A stretch of 64,000 nucleotides of DNA, taken from Autumnicola lenta (GTDB lineage Bacteria > Bacteroidota > Bacteroidia > Flavobacteriales > Flavobacteriaceae). Each line of letters begins with the position of its first letter. The first letter of the stretch is position 1. The notes beneath the pieces were generated by a model, which was given only the letters and a program-made list of their open reading frames with translations, was not told where the DNA came from and did not search any database. Shown in pieces: positions 17,393-26,123 of this stretch. The DNA lies in NCBI RefSeq assembly GCF_031846515.1, contig NZ_JAVRHO010000013.1, forward strand, positions 1 through 64,000. Direction: 5' to 3'. Both the position numbers and the translations under genes were made by a program.

Positions 17393-18741
17393 AAAAGGAA
17401 TCTACCCCTATAAGCTACATGAAGGAAACTGGCCGAAAATTCCTTGACCGGGAAACCGCAGGCGGCCTTCTGCTCATTTTTGCTACTTTGGTCGCTTTGG
17501 TATTGGCCAATACCGGTGTGGCCGATATATACCACCATTACCTGACTGATGAAATTGTTATAGGGGCATCGGAGCACCTGGAAATTTCCCTTTCGGTGGA
17601 AGAATGGATCAACGACGGCCTGATGGTAATCTTCTTTCTGGTGGCCGGTCTCGAATTGAAAAGAGAAGTAATGGTAGGAGAGTTGTCTAATTTCAAAAAA
17701 GCTTCCATGCCTATATTTGCTGCCCTGGGTGGCATGCTCGTACCGGCTTTACTTTTTTTCCTATTCAACCTTAACATGCCTACAGCCAAAGGCTGGGGTA
17801 TTCCCATGGCTACCGATATTGCCTATTCCCTTGGAATACTGGGTCTCTTAGGAAAGCGGGTGCCTGTGCAGTTAAAGATATTTCTGGTAGCTTTGGCCAT
17901 TGCCGATGATATCGGTGCGATTCTGGTCATTGCCATTTTTTACAGCAGTCAAATAGCCTGGATGAACCTGCTGATTGCAGGAGGGGCTCTGCTAATACTG
18001 GCCATATTGAACAAGACAGGGATAAAACACCTGTCTTTGTATATTTTACTGGGAATTGTATTATGGCTGGCTTTCCTTGACTCCGGAATACATCCCACCC
18101 TGGCCGGGGTGCTGTTTTCCCTTACCATTCCCATTAAACCGAAATTAGAAAGTGGGGATTTTCAACAACGGACAAAGTCCCATGTGCAGGAGTTGGAAAA
18201 AATTGACCTGGTAAACACCCATCTGCTCACTGATAAGAAGCAACAGAATATTCTGGAAACAATTCGAAATGACACGAAGCACACCCACCCTCCCCTGCTG
18301 CGGCTGGAAAATGCGCTTACCGGTTTCAATGCCTTCTTTATCATTCCGGTCTTTGCGTTGGCCAATGCAGGAGTAGAACTCAGTCTTGGAATTTCAGAAG
18401 TACTATCAAGTCCTTTGGGTCTCGGAATTTTAACAGGATTGGTGCTGGGGAAAGTATGCGGCATTACCGCCTTCTCCTATTTAGGTGCTAAACTGGGCTT
18501 TGCCCGCCTGCCGGTAGGCCTCCGCTGGAAACATATTGTAGGAGTCGGGCTGATAGCCGGTATCGGGTTCACCATGTCCCTGTTTATCACGAACCTGGCA
18601 TTTGCAGATGAAAACCTTGTTCAGGTAGCGAAAATAAGTATCCTGCTTGCTTCACTTGTAGCAGCCATAGCCGGTGTGCTTGTGCTTAGTCTGGGGAAGA
18701 CCCGGAGCGCTAAGCAACAAGAGCTGGGAGAAGTTTTTTAA
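17377..18741 (+). CDS. nhaA: Na+/H+ antiporter NhaA
   Basis: A 454-residue inner-membrane antiporter exchanging internal Na+ (or Li+) for external H+. The family motifs are clear: GLMVIFFLVAGLELKRE, MATDIAYSLGILGLLGKRVP, the ion-binding aspartate pair in LAIADDIGAILVIAIFY and the C-terminal LRWKHIVGVGLIAGIGFTMS. An insertion of about 60 polar residues follows the helix ending LTIPIKPK. The start lies inside the SpoIIAA-like gene. Together with the CaCA-type exchanger and CDF-like proteins downstream it gives the ICE an ion and pH homeostasis section. Confidence 0.95.
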   Translation: MDREVKKESTPISYMKETGRKFLDRETAGGLLLIFATLVALVLANTGVADIYHHYLTDEIVIGASEHLEISLSVEEWINDGLMVIFFLVAGLELKREVMVGELSNFKKASMPIFAALGGMLVPALLFFLFNLNMPTAKGWGIPMATDIAYSLGILGLLGKRVPVQLKIFLVALAIADDIGAILVIAIFYSSQIAWMNLLIAGGALLILAILNKTGIKHLSLYILLGIVLWLAFLDSGIHPTLAGVLFSLTIPIKPKLESGDFQQRTKSHVQELEKIDLVNTHLLTDKKQQNILETIRNDTKHTHPPLLRLENALTGFNAFFIIPVFALANAGVELSLGISEVLSSPLGLGILTGLVLGKVCGITAFSYLGAKLGFARLPVGLRWKHIVGVGLIAGIGFTMSLFITNLAFADENLVQVAKISILLASLVAAIAGVLVLSLGKTRSAKQQELGEVF

Positions 18742-18955
18742 GGTTTTTTGTGAAAGCCAGAGCATTGTCAAAACAAAAACCGGAAGGAGTTGGTCATTTT
18801 AAGAACTTTAAAAGGAACTAAAATGCAACTAATATTAACATTGAGTCCTATGGGAACTGCTCTAGTTGGAGAGGCTAAGTATATGTCACAGTAATTTTGA
18901 AGATTTTACTGTGGTAGACAAATTAGAAGTATTTTTAAGTAAAATATTAAAAATT

Positions 18956-19321
18956 ATGATAAACCTTTTAAATTCAGATAGAGACAACCTTATAGCCGTG
19001 GAAGTGAGCGGTAAGGTTTCAAAAGAGGAAGTGGAAAATTTGCATCCGCTTATCGATAAAATTATTGCTAAAAACAATAAAGTGGATTTTTATTTTGAAC
19101 TGCACGATTTCTACGGTTACGATTTGGAAGGATTGTGGGCAGATCTAAAAATAGATGCTGCACATATTTCCGACTACGGAAATATGGCTATTGTTGGAGA
19201 TAAAATATGGCAGGAAAAGACTACAAAGGTTTTAAATTTCTTTTCAGGCTCTCAAATAAAATACTTTGATTTAAACGAAAAGGATACGGCCAAAGCCTGG
19301 ATTGGTTTAGTAAAGGCGTAG
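18956..19321 (+). CDS. SpoIIAA-like (STAS-fold) protein, copy 2
   Basis: A 121-residue relative of the protein at 17036 with the same layout: a first strand region NLIAVEVSGKVSKEEVENL, then KVDFYFELHDFYGYDLEGLW and MAIVGDKIWQE. The ATG at 18956 fits the family start. An upstream ATG at 18866 would add thirty residues with no family match. No function is established for the family. It sits 215 bases after nhaA and just before a small protein at 19398, repeating the pairing of SpoIIAA-like and ion-transport genes. Confidence 0.78.
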   Translation: MINLLNSDRDNLIAVEVSGKVSKEEVENLHPLIDKIIAKNNKVDFYFELHDFYGYDLEGLWADLKIDAAHISDYGNMAIVGDKIWQEKTTKVLNFFSGSQIKYFDLNEKDTAKAWIGLVKA

Positions 19322-19397
19322 TCTTCAGCAAAAATCCTTCTTGAGATAGAAAACTGTCAACAAACAGGAAAAAATTGTTCAACAAAAATAACTCATT

Positions 19398-19574
19398 ATG
19401 GAATGGCTATTTGAAGATTTTAAAACAGATTTGGAATCCCTGAACCCGCCAGTCAGGGAAAAAGCTCTTGAAATAGCTAACGAGCTTGTGAAAGAGGAAA
19501 AGTATACAAAAAAAGAAGCGATAACCGAAGCCATTAAACAGGCGGAAGAATGGTTTTATGATCTGGAAGGATGA
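19398..19574 (+). CDS. 58-residue helical protein, family copy 1
   Basis: A short ORF reading PPVREKALEIANELV, then EEKYTKKEAITEAIKQAEEW and a final FYDLEG. Two predicted helices are separated by a conserved YTKxEA turn. A second intact copy is at 20753-20929 and a broken third at 22621-22788. Conservation of this pattern across three loci supports real coding. The helical, acidic, soluble character would suit a small adaptor or DNA/protein-binding module. No function is known to me. Confidence 0.72.
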   Translation: MEWLFEDFKTDLESLNPPVREKALEIANELVKEEKYTKKEAITEAIKQAEEWFYDLEG

Positions 19575-19714
19575 AATCTAAGGCATAAGCCAATAACTTT
19601 CCTGTGAACCCTATCAGAAAGTATTGGTCAAAGTGGAATGTAATCGCTGTTTCCTAAAAAGTAGACCTAATCTTTGGGTTGTTGTGAACAATATTAAAAC
19701 TTAAATTTCAAAAA

Positions 19715-19783
19715 ATGGAAAAATTTGATGTAACTATTATAGGATCTGGCCCGGGCGGAAAATTTGAAAACGTGTTCAATTAA
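19715..19783 (+). pseudogene. N-terminal scrap of an FAD-dependent disulfide oxidoreductase
   Basis: A 22-codon frame reads EKFDVTIIGSGPGG, the typical FAD-binding start of dihydrolipoamide dehydrogenase or mercuric reductase relatives, then runs into unrelated residues and a stop. The remaining 215 bases before the next gene show no continuation that I can recognise. Confidence 0.6.
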
Positions 19784-19998
19784 AATTTTCCGTGGGCTTT
19801 CCCCGGAGAATTTTGCCATTTGAAGAACAAACATTAGACAAACGATTCTGATAGGGAACAAAGAATGGCAGGGATGGTGAAAAACCTGACGGAGCCGCTT
19901 TTTACCCCTGGGATCTGCTTCTTTAAATCACCTATGAGAATAAAGTCCATAGGTGGCTCAGAAGCTAAGCTTACAGAATTTAAACATAAAATAAAATT

Positions 19999-20625
19999 AT
20001 GGCAGACAAGGAAAGAAAAAAATATTTAAGAAAAGCAGAGACAGTTCAAAAGTACAATGTGTTTTATGATACCATTGAAGTAGGTGTGTCCTTAACGGCT
20101 GGATTTACGTCCGGTAGTGCAGCCTTGATTGGCTGGGGGCTCGACAGTGTTATTGAAGTTATTTCGGCAAGTACCCTCTGGTGGAGGTTACATGGTGAAA
20201 TTCATGATATTAGTGATAAACGGGTAAAGAAAAGAGAAAAAATCACCCTCTACGTAATTGCTACTTCTTTTTTAATTGTTAGTACTTTTATTACCTACGA
20301 CTCTATAACAAAGTTACTCAACAAAGAAACTCCTTCCTGGAGTACTTTGGGATTAATAATTTTATTGGTTTCACTCGTGGTTAACCCTATCCTGATTTGG
20401 TACAAATTCAGGTACGGTAAAAAGCTGGACAGCCAGGAATTAATAGCCGACTCCAAAGATACCTTTGTGTGTTTGTATCAAACCATTGCTGTATTGGGAG
20501 GTTTACTGGCGGTTCAGTATCTAGATTGGTGGTGGGCCGATCCGGTGGCTGCTCTTCTGATTGTTCCTTATGCCCTTAAAGAAGGATGGGAGGCTTTACA
20601 AAATGGAAGAAAGGTTGAATATTAA
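19999..20625 (+). CDS. CDF-like cation transporter, membrane domain only
   Basis: A 208-residue protein with five to six predicted helices. After a basic start come two helices with GLDSVIEVISASTLWWRL, where D and E occupy positions resembling the CDF metal site. A middle pair follows, then LIADSKDTFVCLYQT, resembling CDF TM5, and WWADPVAALLIVPYALKEG, like TM6. The C-terminal cytoplasmic domain of classic CDF proteins is missing. Such short relatives are usually annotated as cation transporters. Substrate is unknown. It is flanked by two members of the 58-residue family, and a broken paralogue is at 22836. Confidence 0.78.
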   Translation: MADKERKKYLRKAETVQKYNVFYDTIEVGVSLTAGFTSGSAALIGWGLDSVIEVISASTLWWRLHGEIHDISDKRVKKREKITLYVIATSFLIVSTFITYDSITKLLNKETPSWSTLGLIILLVSLVVNPILIWYKFRYGKKLDSQELIADSKDTFVCLYQTIAVLGGLLAVQYLDWWWADPVAALLIVPYALKEGWEALQNGRKVEY

Positions 20626-20752
20626 GGATTAAATAATGGATCTCCACTCTTTCATTAATTAATTATAATGCGGAAAAGTGCTCCACGATTATTTTTTTCT
20701 AATTTATAGGAGTGAAGCTTTCAGTAACTTTTGATAGCAAAAAAATAAAACA

Positions 20753-20929
20753 ATGAAAGGAGCAGAACAATTTGAGGAATTTCACCAGCGGCTTAGTGTT
20801 CTTGATGAAGAAGTGCGGGAAGCAGTCTTAAACTATGCTGTCTCTTTCTACCAAGACAGAAATTGCACTAAAGAGGAAGCATTGGAAATGGGAATTGCAA
20901 AAGCTGAATTAGAGAAAAGGAATCTATAA
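20753..20929 (+). CDS. 58-residue helical protein, family copy 2
   Basis: A short ORF with EEFHQRLSVLDEEVREAVLN, then NCTKEEALEMGIAKAELEKR. It aligns with copy 1 at 19398 over the VRExxLxxA helix, the C/YTKxEA turn and the acidic second helix, and has the same length. It lies between the CDF-like gene and the APC permease. The shared pattern is the evidence for coding; function is unknown. Confidence 0.68.
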   Translation: MKGAEQFEEFHQRLSVLDEEVREAVLNYAVSFYQDRNCTKEEALEMGIAKAELEKRNL

Positions 20930-21283
20930 AACGAGAAAACGTTGACGAATGTTCAAAATATTGGAAGAAGCCTTGTTCTTAAGGAGAGGAAGCCTTTGCG
21001 ATAAAAGAAACGGGCATAAAAACATTTGTTTTTCCAGGCAATTTTCTTTACTAGCAAAAGTAACATCAAAAATGCCGTTGGTGTTTAGTTTTGACATTTT
21101 AAGTAAAATGCTATTGGAGGATTTAAATTAACCTTAAACATATCAGTGACATTTAAACAATCCTTGAGTGGGTAAAAAGCGTAAAACAGATAATATTTTA
21201 CTGAAGTTTTTTTACCTCGACAGATTTTGATTTCCTGATTATTTAAAAGAATTAGCATTTAAATGAATTTAAAAAGTTAAAGT
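20930..21283 (+). other. Gene-free stretch before the APC permease
   Basis: About 350 bases without a convincing gene. A 60-codon frame at 20949-21131 has neither family likeness nor balanced composition, so I do not call it. The last 60 bases are AT-rich and probably hold the permease promoter. Confidence 0.5.
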
Positions 21284-22600
21284 ATGGCTGAACTAAAAAA
21301 ATCATTAGGAACTTTAAGGCTCACCTTTTATGGTGTGGGCACGATTGTAGGCGCAGGAATTTATACTGTTATTGGTGCCGCAGCCGGGCAGGCGGGTTAT
21401 GACCTTTGGCTCAGTTTTATTTTGGCCGCAGTTGCCGCAAGTTTCTCTGCGGTATCTTATGCGGAACTATCCTCAACTTTTCCCAATGCAGGTGCCGAAT
21501 TCATCTTTTTAAAAAAGGCTTTTCCTAAGATCCACATCCCCTCGTTTCTTACCGGCTGGACCATTGCTTTTCATAGTTCTGCTACCATTGCAGCAGTATT
21601 ACTGGCTTTTTCGGGATATCTTAATGTGTTCTTTCAATTTCCTTCATTGTTGATTAGCTACGGGGCTTTAATTTTACTTGCTTTAATCAGCATCACAGGA
21701 ATAAAGAAATCCTCTACCGCCAATATTTTTATGGTGAGTATTCAATTACTCGGGCTGTTGATTCTAATAGTAGTAGGACTAACAAGCACAGGTGCACCGG
21801 AAAAAGAGTTTTTTCAAATTGAATCCTTTGAAAATACCCTGGCAGCAACCGCCACACTCTTTTTTATTTATACCGGTTTTGAGCATATGGCGGCTTTGGG
21901 CTCGGAAGTAAAAAATCCCGGAAAGACAATCCCCAGGGCTTTTTTATTGACAATGCTCATTACTACAATTATTTATTTGTTTATTTCTTTTACGGTTTTG
22001 AACATCAGCAATCCCTCTAAATTGGCCAATGAGGACTCCCCCCTTTCAGTTGCTGCATCGAATTTGAATTCCTGGCTCCCTGTTGTATTGGCGGTTGCTG
22101 CACTGTTTGCAACTGCCAATGCTGCCTTTAGTGGAATTATCTCTATAAGCAGGTTATTGTTTGGGATGGCAAAAACCGGCGAACTTCCGACATTTATAGA
22201 AAAAACCAACAAGCAAAAAGTGCCCTGGGCGGCAACATTGATTGTTCTTGTGGCAGTTGGCGCTTTCCTCCTCCTTGGAGACATAAAAACAGTGGCAGGA
22301 ATGTCTTCTTTAGGAGCTTTACTAGTCTTTATAGCAGTCAATATTGCACTTATAGTTTTGAGGTATAAGGCCCCCGAGCAGGAAAGACCGTTTAAAGTAC
22401 CATTATCCCTTGGTAAATTGCCTGTTTTGCCCATTTTGGCCATTTTAATAAGTGCAAGTCTGACAATCCAGTATCAATGGCAGGTATATGCTGCTTTTGG
22501 GGGGGCTATAGTAGTGGGTGTTGTACTACATTATTTTTTGGACAGGAAACCCAAAAAAGAATTAAAACCGGAGGAAGAGAAGGAGCTGTTCGGCCATTAA
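21284..22600 (+). CDS. APC-superfamily amino acid permease
   Basis: A 438-residue inner-membrane transporter with twelve predicted helices. TM1 carries GVGTIVGAGIYTVIGAAAG, the substrate-binding unwound segment of APC carriers. TM2-3 follow with AAVAASFSAVSYAELSSTFP, and TM6 has FFIYTGFEHMAALGSEVKNP. It most resembles basic or neutral amino acid:proton symporters. A cytoplasmic acidic tail ends the protein (PEEEKELFGH). Its role in an ion and metal stress cluster may be in pH homeostasis or osmolyte uptake. A truncated APC gene occurs at 2521-2808. Confidence 0.9.
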   Translation: MAELKKSLGTLRLTFYGVGTIVGAGIYTVIGAAAGQAGYDLWLSFILAAVAASFSAVSYAELSSTFPNAGAEFIFLKKAFPKIHIPSFLTGWTIAFHSSATIAAVLLAFSGYLNVFFQFPSLLISYGALILLALISITGIKKSSTANIFMVSIQLLGLLILIVVGLTSTGAPEKEFFQIESFENTLAATATLFFIYTGFEHMAALGSEVKNPGKTIPRAFLLTMLITTIIYLFISFTVLNISNPSKLANEDSPLSVAASNLNSWLPVVLAVAALFATANAAFSGIISISRLLFGMAKTGELPTFIEKTNKQKVPWAATLIVLVAVGAFLLLGDIKTVAGMSSLGALLVFIAVNIALIVLRYKAPEQERPFKVPLSLGKLPVLPILAILISASLTIQYQWQVYAAFGGAIVVGVVLHYFLDRKPKKELKPEEEKELFGH

Positions 22601-22620
22601 AACTTCTAAAGCGAATTACT

Positions 22621-22788
22621 ATGGTGTGGACATTGGGAGATTTTCAAACTGAATTTGGAATCCAAAAATAAAGAAGAAGGCACTCGAAATTACCAGTCAA
22701 CTAATAAAAAACGGAAATTTTTCAGAAAAGGTATACGGGTGAAGCTATAAAAGGAGCTGCAGAACGGTTTTATGATTTAGCAAAATGA
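22621..22788 (+). pseudogene. 58-residue helical protein, broken copy 3
   Basis: Pieces of the same small family appear in different frames: the start VWTLGDFQTEFGIQ, then KKALEITSQLIKNG, and finally YTGEAIKGAAERFYDLAK. At least two frameshifts and in-frame stops separate them. Their order and spacing match intact copies 1 and 2. Confidence 0.65.
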
Positions 22789-22835
22789 AAACAAGAACAC
22801 AAGAAGGTAACAAAATGACCCTTGATTAATAAAGA

Positions 22836-22947
22836 ATGAAAGATCAAAAACAAAAAGATTATTTGAAAAACAGCGAGAAAAGTACAGAATATCAATGTTG
22901 TTTCCATTTCGGTAGAGACAGTAGTATCTTTAGGAGTGAGTTTTTGA
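22836..22947 (+). pseudogene. N-terminal remnant of a CDF-like transporter
   Basis: The frame begins KDQKQKDYLKNSEK and, after a one-base shift, continues VQNINVVSISVETVVSLGVS. This aligns with the first 35 residues of the CDF-like protein at 19999 (ERKKYLRKAETVQKYNVFYD, then TIEVGVSL). It stops at once and is followed by the intact HMA-CDF gene. It sits next to broken copy 3 of the small family, as the intact CDF sits next to intact copies, so a block was probably duplicated and then decayed. Confidence 0.55.
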
Positions 22948-22978
22948 AAATAATTTTGTGGTACTAAATAGAATTTAA

Positions 22979-23770
22979 ATGAAAAGATCAAATTTTACCA
23001 TTCAGAAAATGGATTGTCCTTCTGAAGAGCAAATGATCCGGATGAAATTAGAGGCTTACCCTCAAGTAAAATACCTCGATTTTGATATACCCAATAGAAA
23101 ATTGCAAGTGTATCATTTGGATGGCATTGAGGATATACAAACATCAATAGCCAGTTTAAAGCTTGGGGATACACTTCAGGGAACCGAAGAAGCCGAGCCT
23201 CCCGTATGGGAAGACCAATCTAAACAAAAAAATATTCTTTGGTGGGTCCTGGGAATCAATTTTGGTTTTTTCATTATCGAAATGACCACGGGGTGGATTT
23301 CGTCTTCTATGGGTCTTATTGCAGATTCCCTGGATATGCTGGCAGACTCCATAGTGTACGCACTAAGTCTGTTCGCGGTTGGTGGTGCTATTTCAAGAAA
23401 GAAGAAAGTGGCAAAGTTTAGCGGGTACTTCCAAATGGCACTGGCGACATTTGGATTTATGGAAATTTTAAGAAGATTCTTTAGTGAAAGTGAAATACCA
23501 ATGTTTCAATGGATGATCATTGTTTCCATTTTTGCCTTACTGGGCAATCTTATTTCGCTTTGGTTGATCAACCAAGCCAAAAGTAAGGAAGCGCATATGC
23601 AGGCGAGCGCGATTTTTACTTCTAACGATATTATTGTAAATGGCGGGGTAATCCTGGCCGGTGTGCTGGTATATTTTCTCGATAGTAAATGGCCCGATTT
23701 GGTGATTGGTGGAATCGTGTTCACTTTTGTAATGCGCGGTGCCCTTAGAATTTTAAAAATATCCAAGTGA
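22979..23770 (+). CDS. Cation transporter with N-terminal HMA-like domain and CDF membrane domain
   Basis: A 263-residue protein. Residues 1-60 form a ferredoxin-like HMA-type fold (FTIQKMDCPSEEQMIRMKLE) retaining a single Cys of the usual pair. A CDF-type membrane domain follows with LIADSLDMLADSIVYALSL carrying the TM2 Asp cluster, and ASAIFTSNDIIVNGGVI at the TM5 site. No C-terminal CDF cytoplasmic domain is present. Such HMA-CDF proteins are frequent in Bacteroidetes metal clusters and probably export a divalent cation. It stands alone between degraded sequence on both sides. Confidence 0.82.
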   Translation: MKRSNFTIQKMDCPSEEQMIRMKLEAYPQVKYLDFDIPNRKLQVYHLDGIEDIQTSIASLKLGDTLQGTEEAEPPVWEDQSKQKNILWWVLGINFGFFIIEMTTGWISSSMGLIADSLDMLADSIVYALSLFAVGGAISRKKKVAKFSGYFQMALATFGFMEILRRFFSESEIPMFQWMIIVSIFALLGNLISLWLINQAKSKEAHMQASAIFTSNDIIVNGGVILAGVLVYFLDSKWPDLVIGGIVFTFVMRGALRILKISK

Positions 23771-24002
23771 CGGGGCAAGATGTATTTGAGATTATAAGAA
23801 GAGACTTAAAATACTCTTTGAACATGTAAGATTATCTGCCAAACAATATACCGATATATTCACAGATAAAAACCCATGATAGAATAGGTATTTTCCAAAG
23901 AACGCATATTGTGAAGAAACTATGAATTAAAATTGAAGCAATTGCTCTGTTTTCCGAAGAAAATCATTTAAAAAAGCCAGTTTCAAGAAAAAAGAAAGCC
24001 AA

Positions 24003-24173
24003 ATGACTGTAGATCCAAAAACCAGAAGGAAAATAAAAAAGATAAAGAATAAAAAATCCCCGAAAAGTAAAATTACCAGAAAGGACAGAATAAATGGAAT
24101 TTTAATGCTTATAGGCTTATTTGTATTAGCATTTTTATTTTTTTGGTTTGTTTTGAAAGACTTACAAGGCTAA
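24003..24173 (+). CDS. Small basic single-helix membrane protein
   Basis: A 56-residue ORF: a strongly basic first half (RRKIKKIKNKKSPKSKI) followed by one hydrophobic helix (GILMLIGLFVLAFLFFWFV) and a short tail. Composition and clean topology suggest a real cytoplasm-facing membrane peptide, but there is no family match I recognise. The flanks (23771-24002 and 24174-24399) show no other gene. Confidence 0.5.
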   Translation: MTVDPKTRRKIKKIKNKKSPKSKITRKDRINGILMLIGLFVLAFLFFWFVLKDLQG

Positions 24174-24399
24174 TTTTTCTTGGAATTTGTTTTTAAGGTT
24201 TGGAAGAAGAGAAATAAAAAAGGTTCTAACAGAAGTTTAGGAGAAAGTTCCTTTATCTTTTTTTAAACTGGGATAATTCTCTATTCGGTTTTAATTAAGG
24301 CTAAGATAAGTCTGAGAAACTATTTCGCAAGAAAGGATGTTCATCAGCTAGAAAAACGAAATTTATTTTGAGAACTTAAAAAAATCTTTAAAAGCAGAT

Positions 24400-25410
24400 A
24401 TGAGTACATGGATCTGGGCATTGGTTTTGCTTGCTGCCGTATGGCTGGCAAATTGGGGCGCAGAACATTTAGCAACACCTTTAAAAAAACTAAGGAAGCA
24501 ATGGGGCTTTTCTGTGGCTGCCGGAGGAGCCCTCGTAGGGATAGCTTCGGCAAGCCCTGAAATAGGAGTTAACATTGCCAGCGCTGTTACAGGTGTAGGC
24601 GATATAGGTTTAGGGACAATGCTGGGCTCCAATGTTATTGCCATTCCTCTAATGGTCATCACGGCTTATATAGCTACAAGGAATCTGAAGAAAAAGAAGG
24701 CTGAAAAAAACCATGGACAACATATCAAAGAGCAGCTGCTAAAAGTAGACCCAACCGCTGTCACCGTACAGGCTATCCCTTATTTGGTAATTGTGGCGGT
24801 AGTGGCGATACTCACCGTTCCTAAGCAGTGGCGGGGTTTACAGCCTGTGGATGGTTGGATCATGCTGGGTTTGTATGTAATTTTTCTTACCCAGGCCCTT
24901 TTAAGGGGAAGAAAAGAAAAGGAAAAAATAGAATGGAAAAAAAAAGAAATCTGGCTGGCAGTGGCAGGTGTAGCTGCTCTGGGGCTGGGGGCCTTTTTTA
25001 CTGTTCGAGCTACGGAGAATTTAGTTGCCGCCTTTGGTATTTCTAAAGTGGTAGGTGGTTTATTTATAACAGCGCCTATGGCTGCGCTTCCTGAAATCTT
25101 TGCCACCTGGAGTGTAGCCAAAAGCGGGCAGATAACCTCTGCCGTCACTAGTGTAATAGGCGATCATGCGGCTACTTTAGCAGTAGCATTTTTGCCCCTT
25201 GCCCTGGTAACGGTACCGGTTGAAAATTTCCCTTTGTTCATTACCGTCCTAAGTTTTGTGGGCCTTGTAGCTATACTTTATGCTGCTTTTATTCACTGGG
25301 GAAGTAGTGAAGGAGAGCATGGCTTTAAACGCTGGCAGGTTTATACCTTGGGTGCTGTTTTATTTGTTTACGTGGCGGTTGTTCTCTTTTGGGTGCTGAA
25401 CTATTTTTAG
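24400..25410 (+). CDS. Sodium/calcium exchanger (CaCA) family protein
   Basis: A 336-residue inner-membrane antiporter with ten predicted helices and the two inverted alpha repeats of the CaCA superfamily: LVGIASASPEIGVNIASAV followed by GLGTMLGSNVIAIPL, and ITAPMAALPEIFATWSVA followed by ITSAVTSVIGDHAATLA. The acidic residue in each PE motif would bind the cation. Such exchangers export Ca2+ (or other cations) against Na+ or H+. It fits the ion-homeostasis theme with NhaA and the CDF-like proteins. Substrate cannot be told from sequence. Confidence 0.88.
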   Translation: MSTWIWALVLLAAVWLANWGAEHLATPLKKLRKQWGFSVAAGGALVGIASASPEIGVNIASAVTGVGDIGLGTMLGSNVIAIPLMVITAYIATRNLKKKKAEKNHGQHIKEQLLKVDPTAVTVQAIPYLVIVAVVAILTVPKQWRGLQPVDGWIMLGLYVIFLTQALLRGRKEKEKIEWKKKEIWLAVAGVAALGLGAFFTVRATENLVAAFGISKVVGGLFITAPMAALPEIFATWSVAKSGQITSAVTSVIGDHAATLAVAFLPLALVTVPVENFPLFITVLSFVGLVAILYAAFIHWGSSEGEHGFKRWQVYTLGAVLFVYVAVVLFWVLNYF

Positions 25411-25473
25411 CAGTGGGCAAAGTAGTATTTAAGCCTATAGACCATTCTATTAACCGTTTGTTTTTTCAGAGAT

Positions 25474-25593
25474 ATGCTAAAGATTACAAGTTACCCACAA
25501 AAGAACTTAATCGAAACAGTTGCCATAGCAAAGTTGACTGAAGCCGATTGGGTACGGGTAAAAAAAGGGAAAGGATCACCCTGTAAAGAGTAA
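25474..25593 (+). pseudogene. Truncated SpoIIAA-like remnant, copy 3
   Basis: A 39-residue frame (NLIETVAIAKLTEADWVRV after MLKITSYPQK) aligns with the start of the SpoIIAA-like protein at 17036 (MLQILG, NLIATRATGNLTEADYDKL). It ends after the first third of the family length in a different, basic tail. It is a third trace of this family in the cluster. Confidence 0.5.
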
Positions 25594-25634
25594 GTATCTT
25601 ATCTTTAGTACGTAAAATCCCAAATCTTACAATT

Positions 25635-26123
25635 TTGATACATATACTTACCACAGGAGGCACCATCGAAGGCCTGGATTATAATCAAAAACAAAGCGCC
25701 AGAAAAATTTCATTAAGTAATTTTCTGGAATCAGCAAATGTTTCATTTCCTTTTACCTTGGAGGAAGTCTTCAAAAAAGACAGTCGTTTCATAACTCAGG
25801 AAGACCGGGAATTTTTAGCAGAGAGAATTAAAGCAACCGGTTCTTCTAAAATATTGATCACCCACGGCACTTTCACTATGGAAGATACTGCGGCGCATAT
25901 AGGAAAACTTAACCTTGATAAAACAATTGTTCTCGTAGGTTCATTTATCTTAGGTTCATCAAAGAACACGGATGCACCTTTTAATTTAGGTTATGCGATA
26001 TGCTCCTTGCAATTTTTAAAACCTGATGTATATGTTGCTATGAACGGCAGGATTTTTCATTGGAGCAATGTGACTAAAAATTTAAAGACAAATAAATTCG
26101 AGCCTAAAGATGAAAAACAATGA
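25635..26123 (+). CDS. Short asparaginase-domain protein
   Basis: A 162-residue protein matching the N-terminal domain of L-asparaginases: ILTTGGTIEGLD with the nucleophile threonines, ITHGTFTMEDTA with the second catalytic set, and APFNLGYAICSL. Full asparaginases are about 330 residues with two domains. Here only one remains, a form that is common and intact in its own right in Bacteroidetes. The start is TTG at 25635, because the glycine-rich first strand must be included. The stop overlaps the next start (ATGA), so it is coupled with the membrane LuxR regulator. Substrate is unknown. Confidence 0.8.
   Translation: MIHILTTGGTIEGLDYNQKQSARKISLSNFLESANVSFPFTLEEVFKKDSRFITQEDREFLAERIKATGSSKILITHGTFTMEDTAAHIGKLNLDKTIVLVGSFILGSSKNTDAPFNLGYAICSLQFLKPDVYVAMNGRIFHWSNVTKNLKTNKFEPKDEKQ

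Noticed and set aside
20949..21131. 60-residue plus-strand frame after small-family copy 2
   Set aside because: No family likeness and no alignment to the other small proteins.
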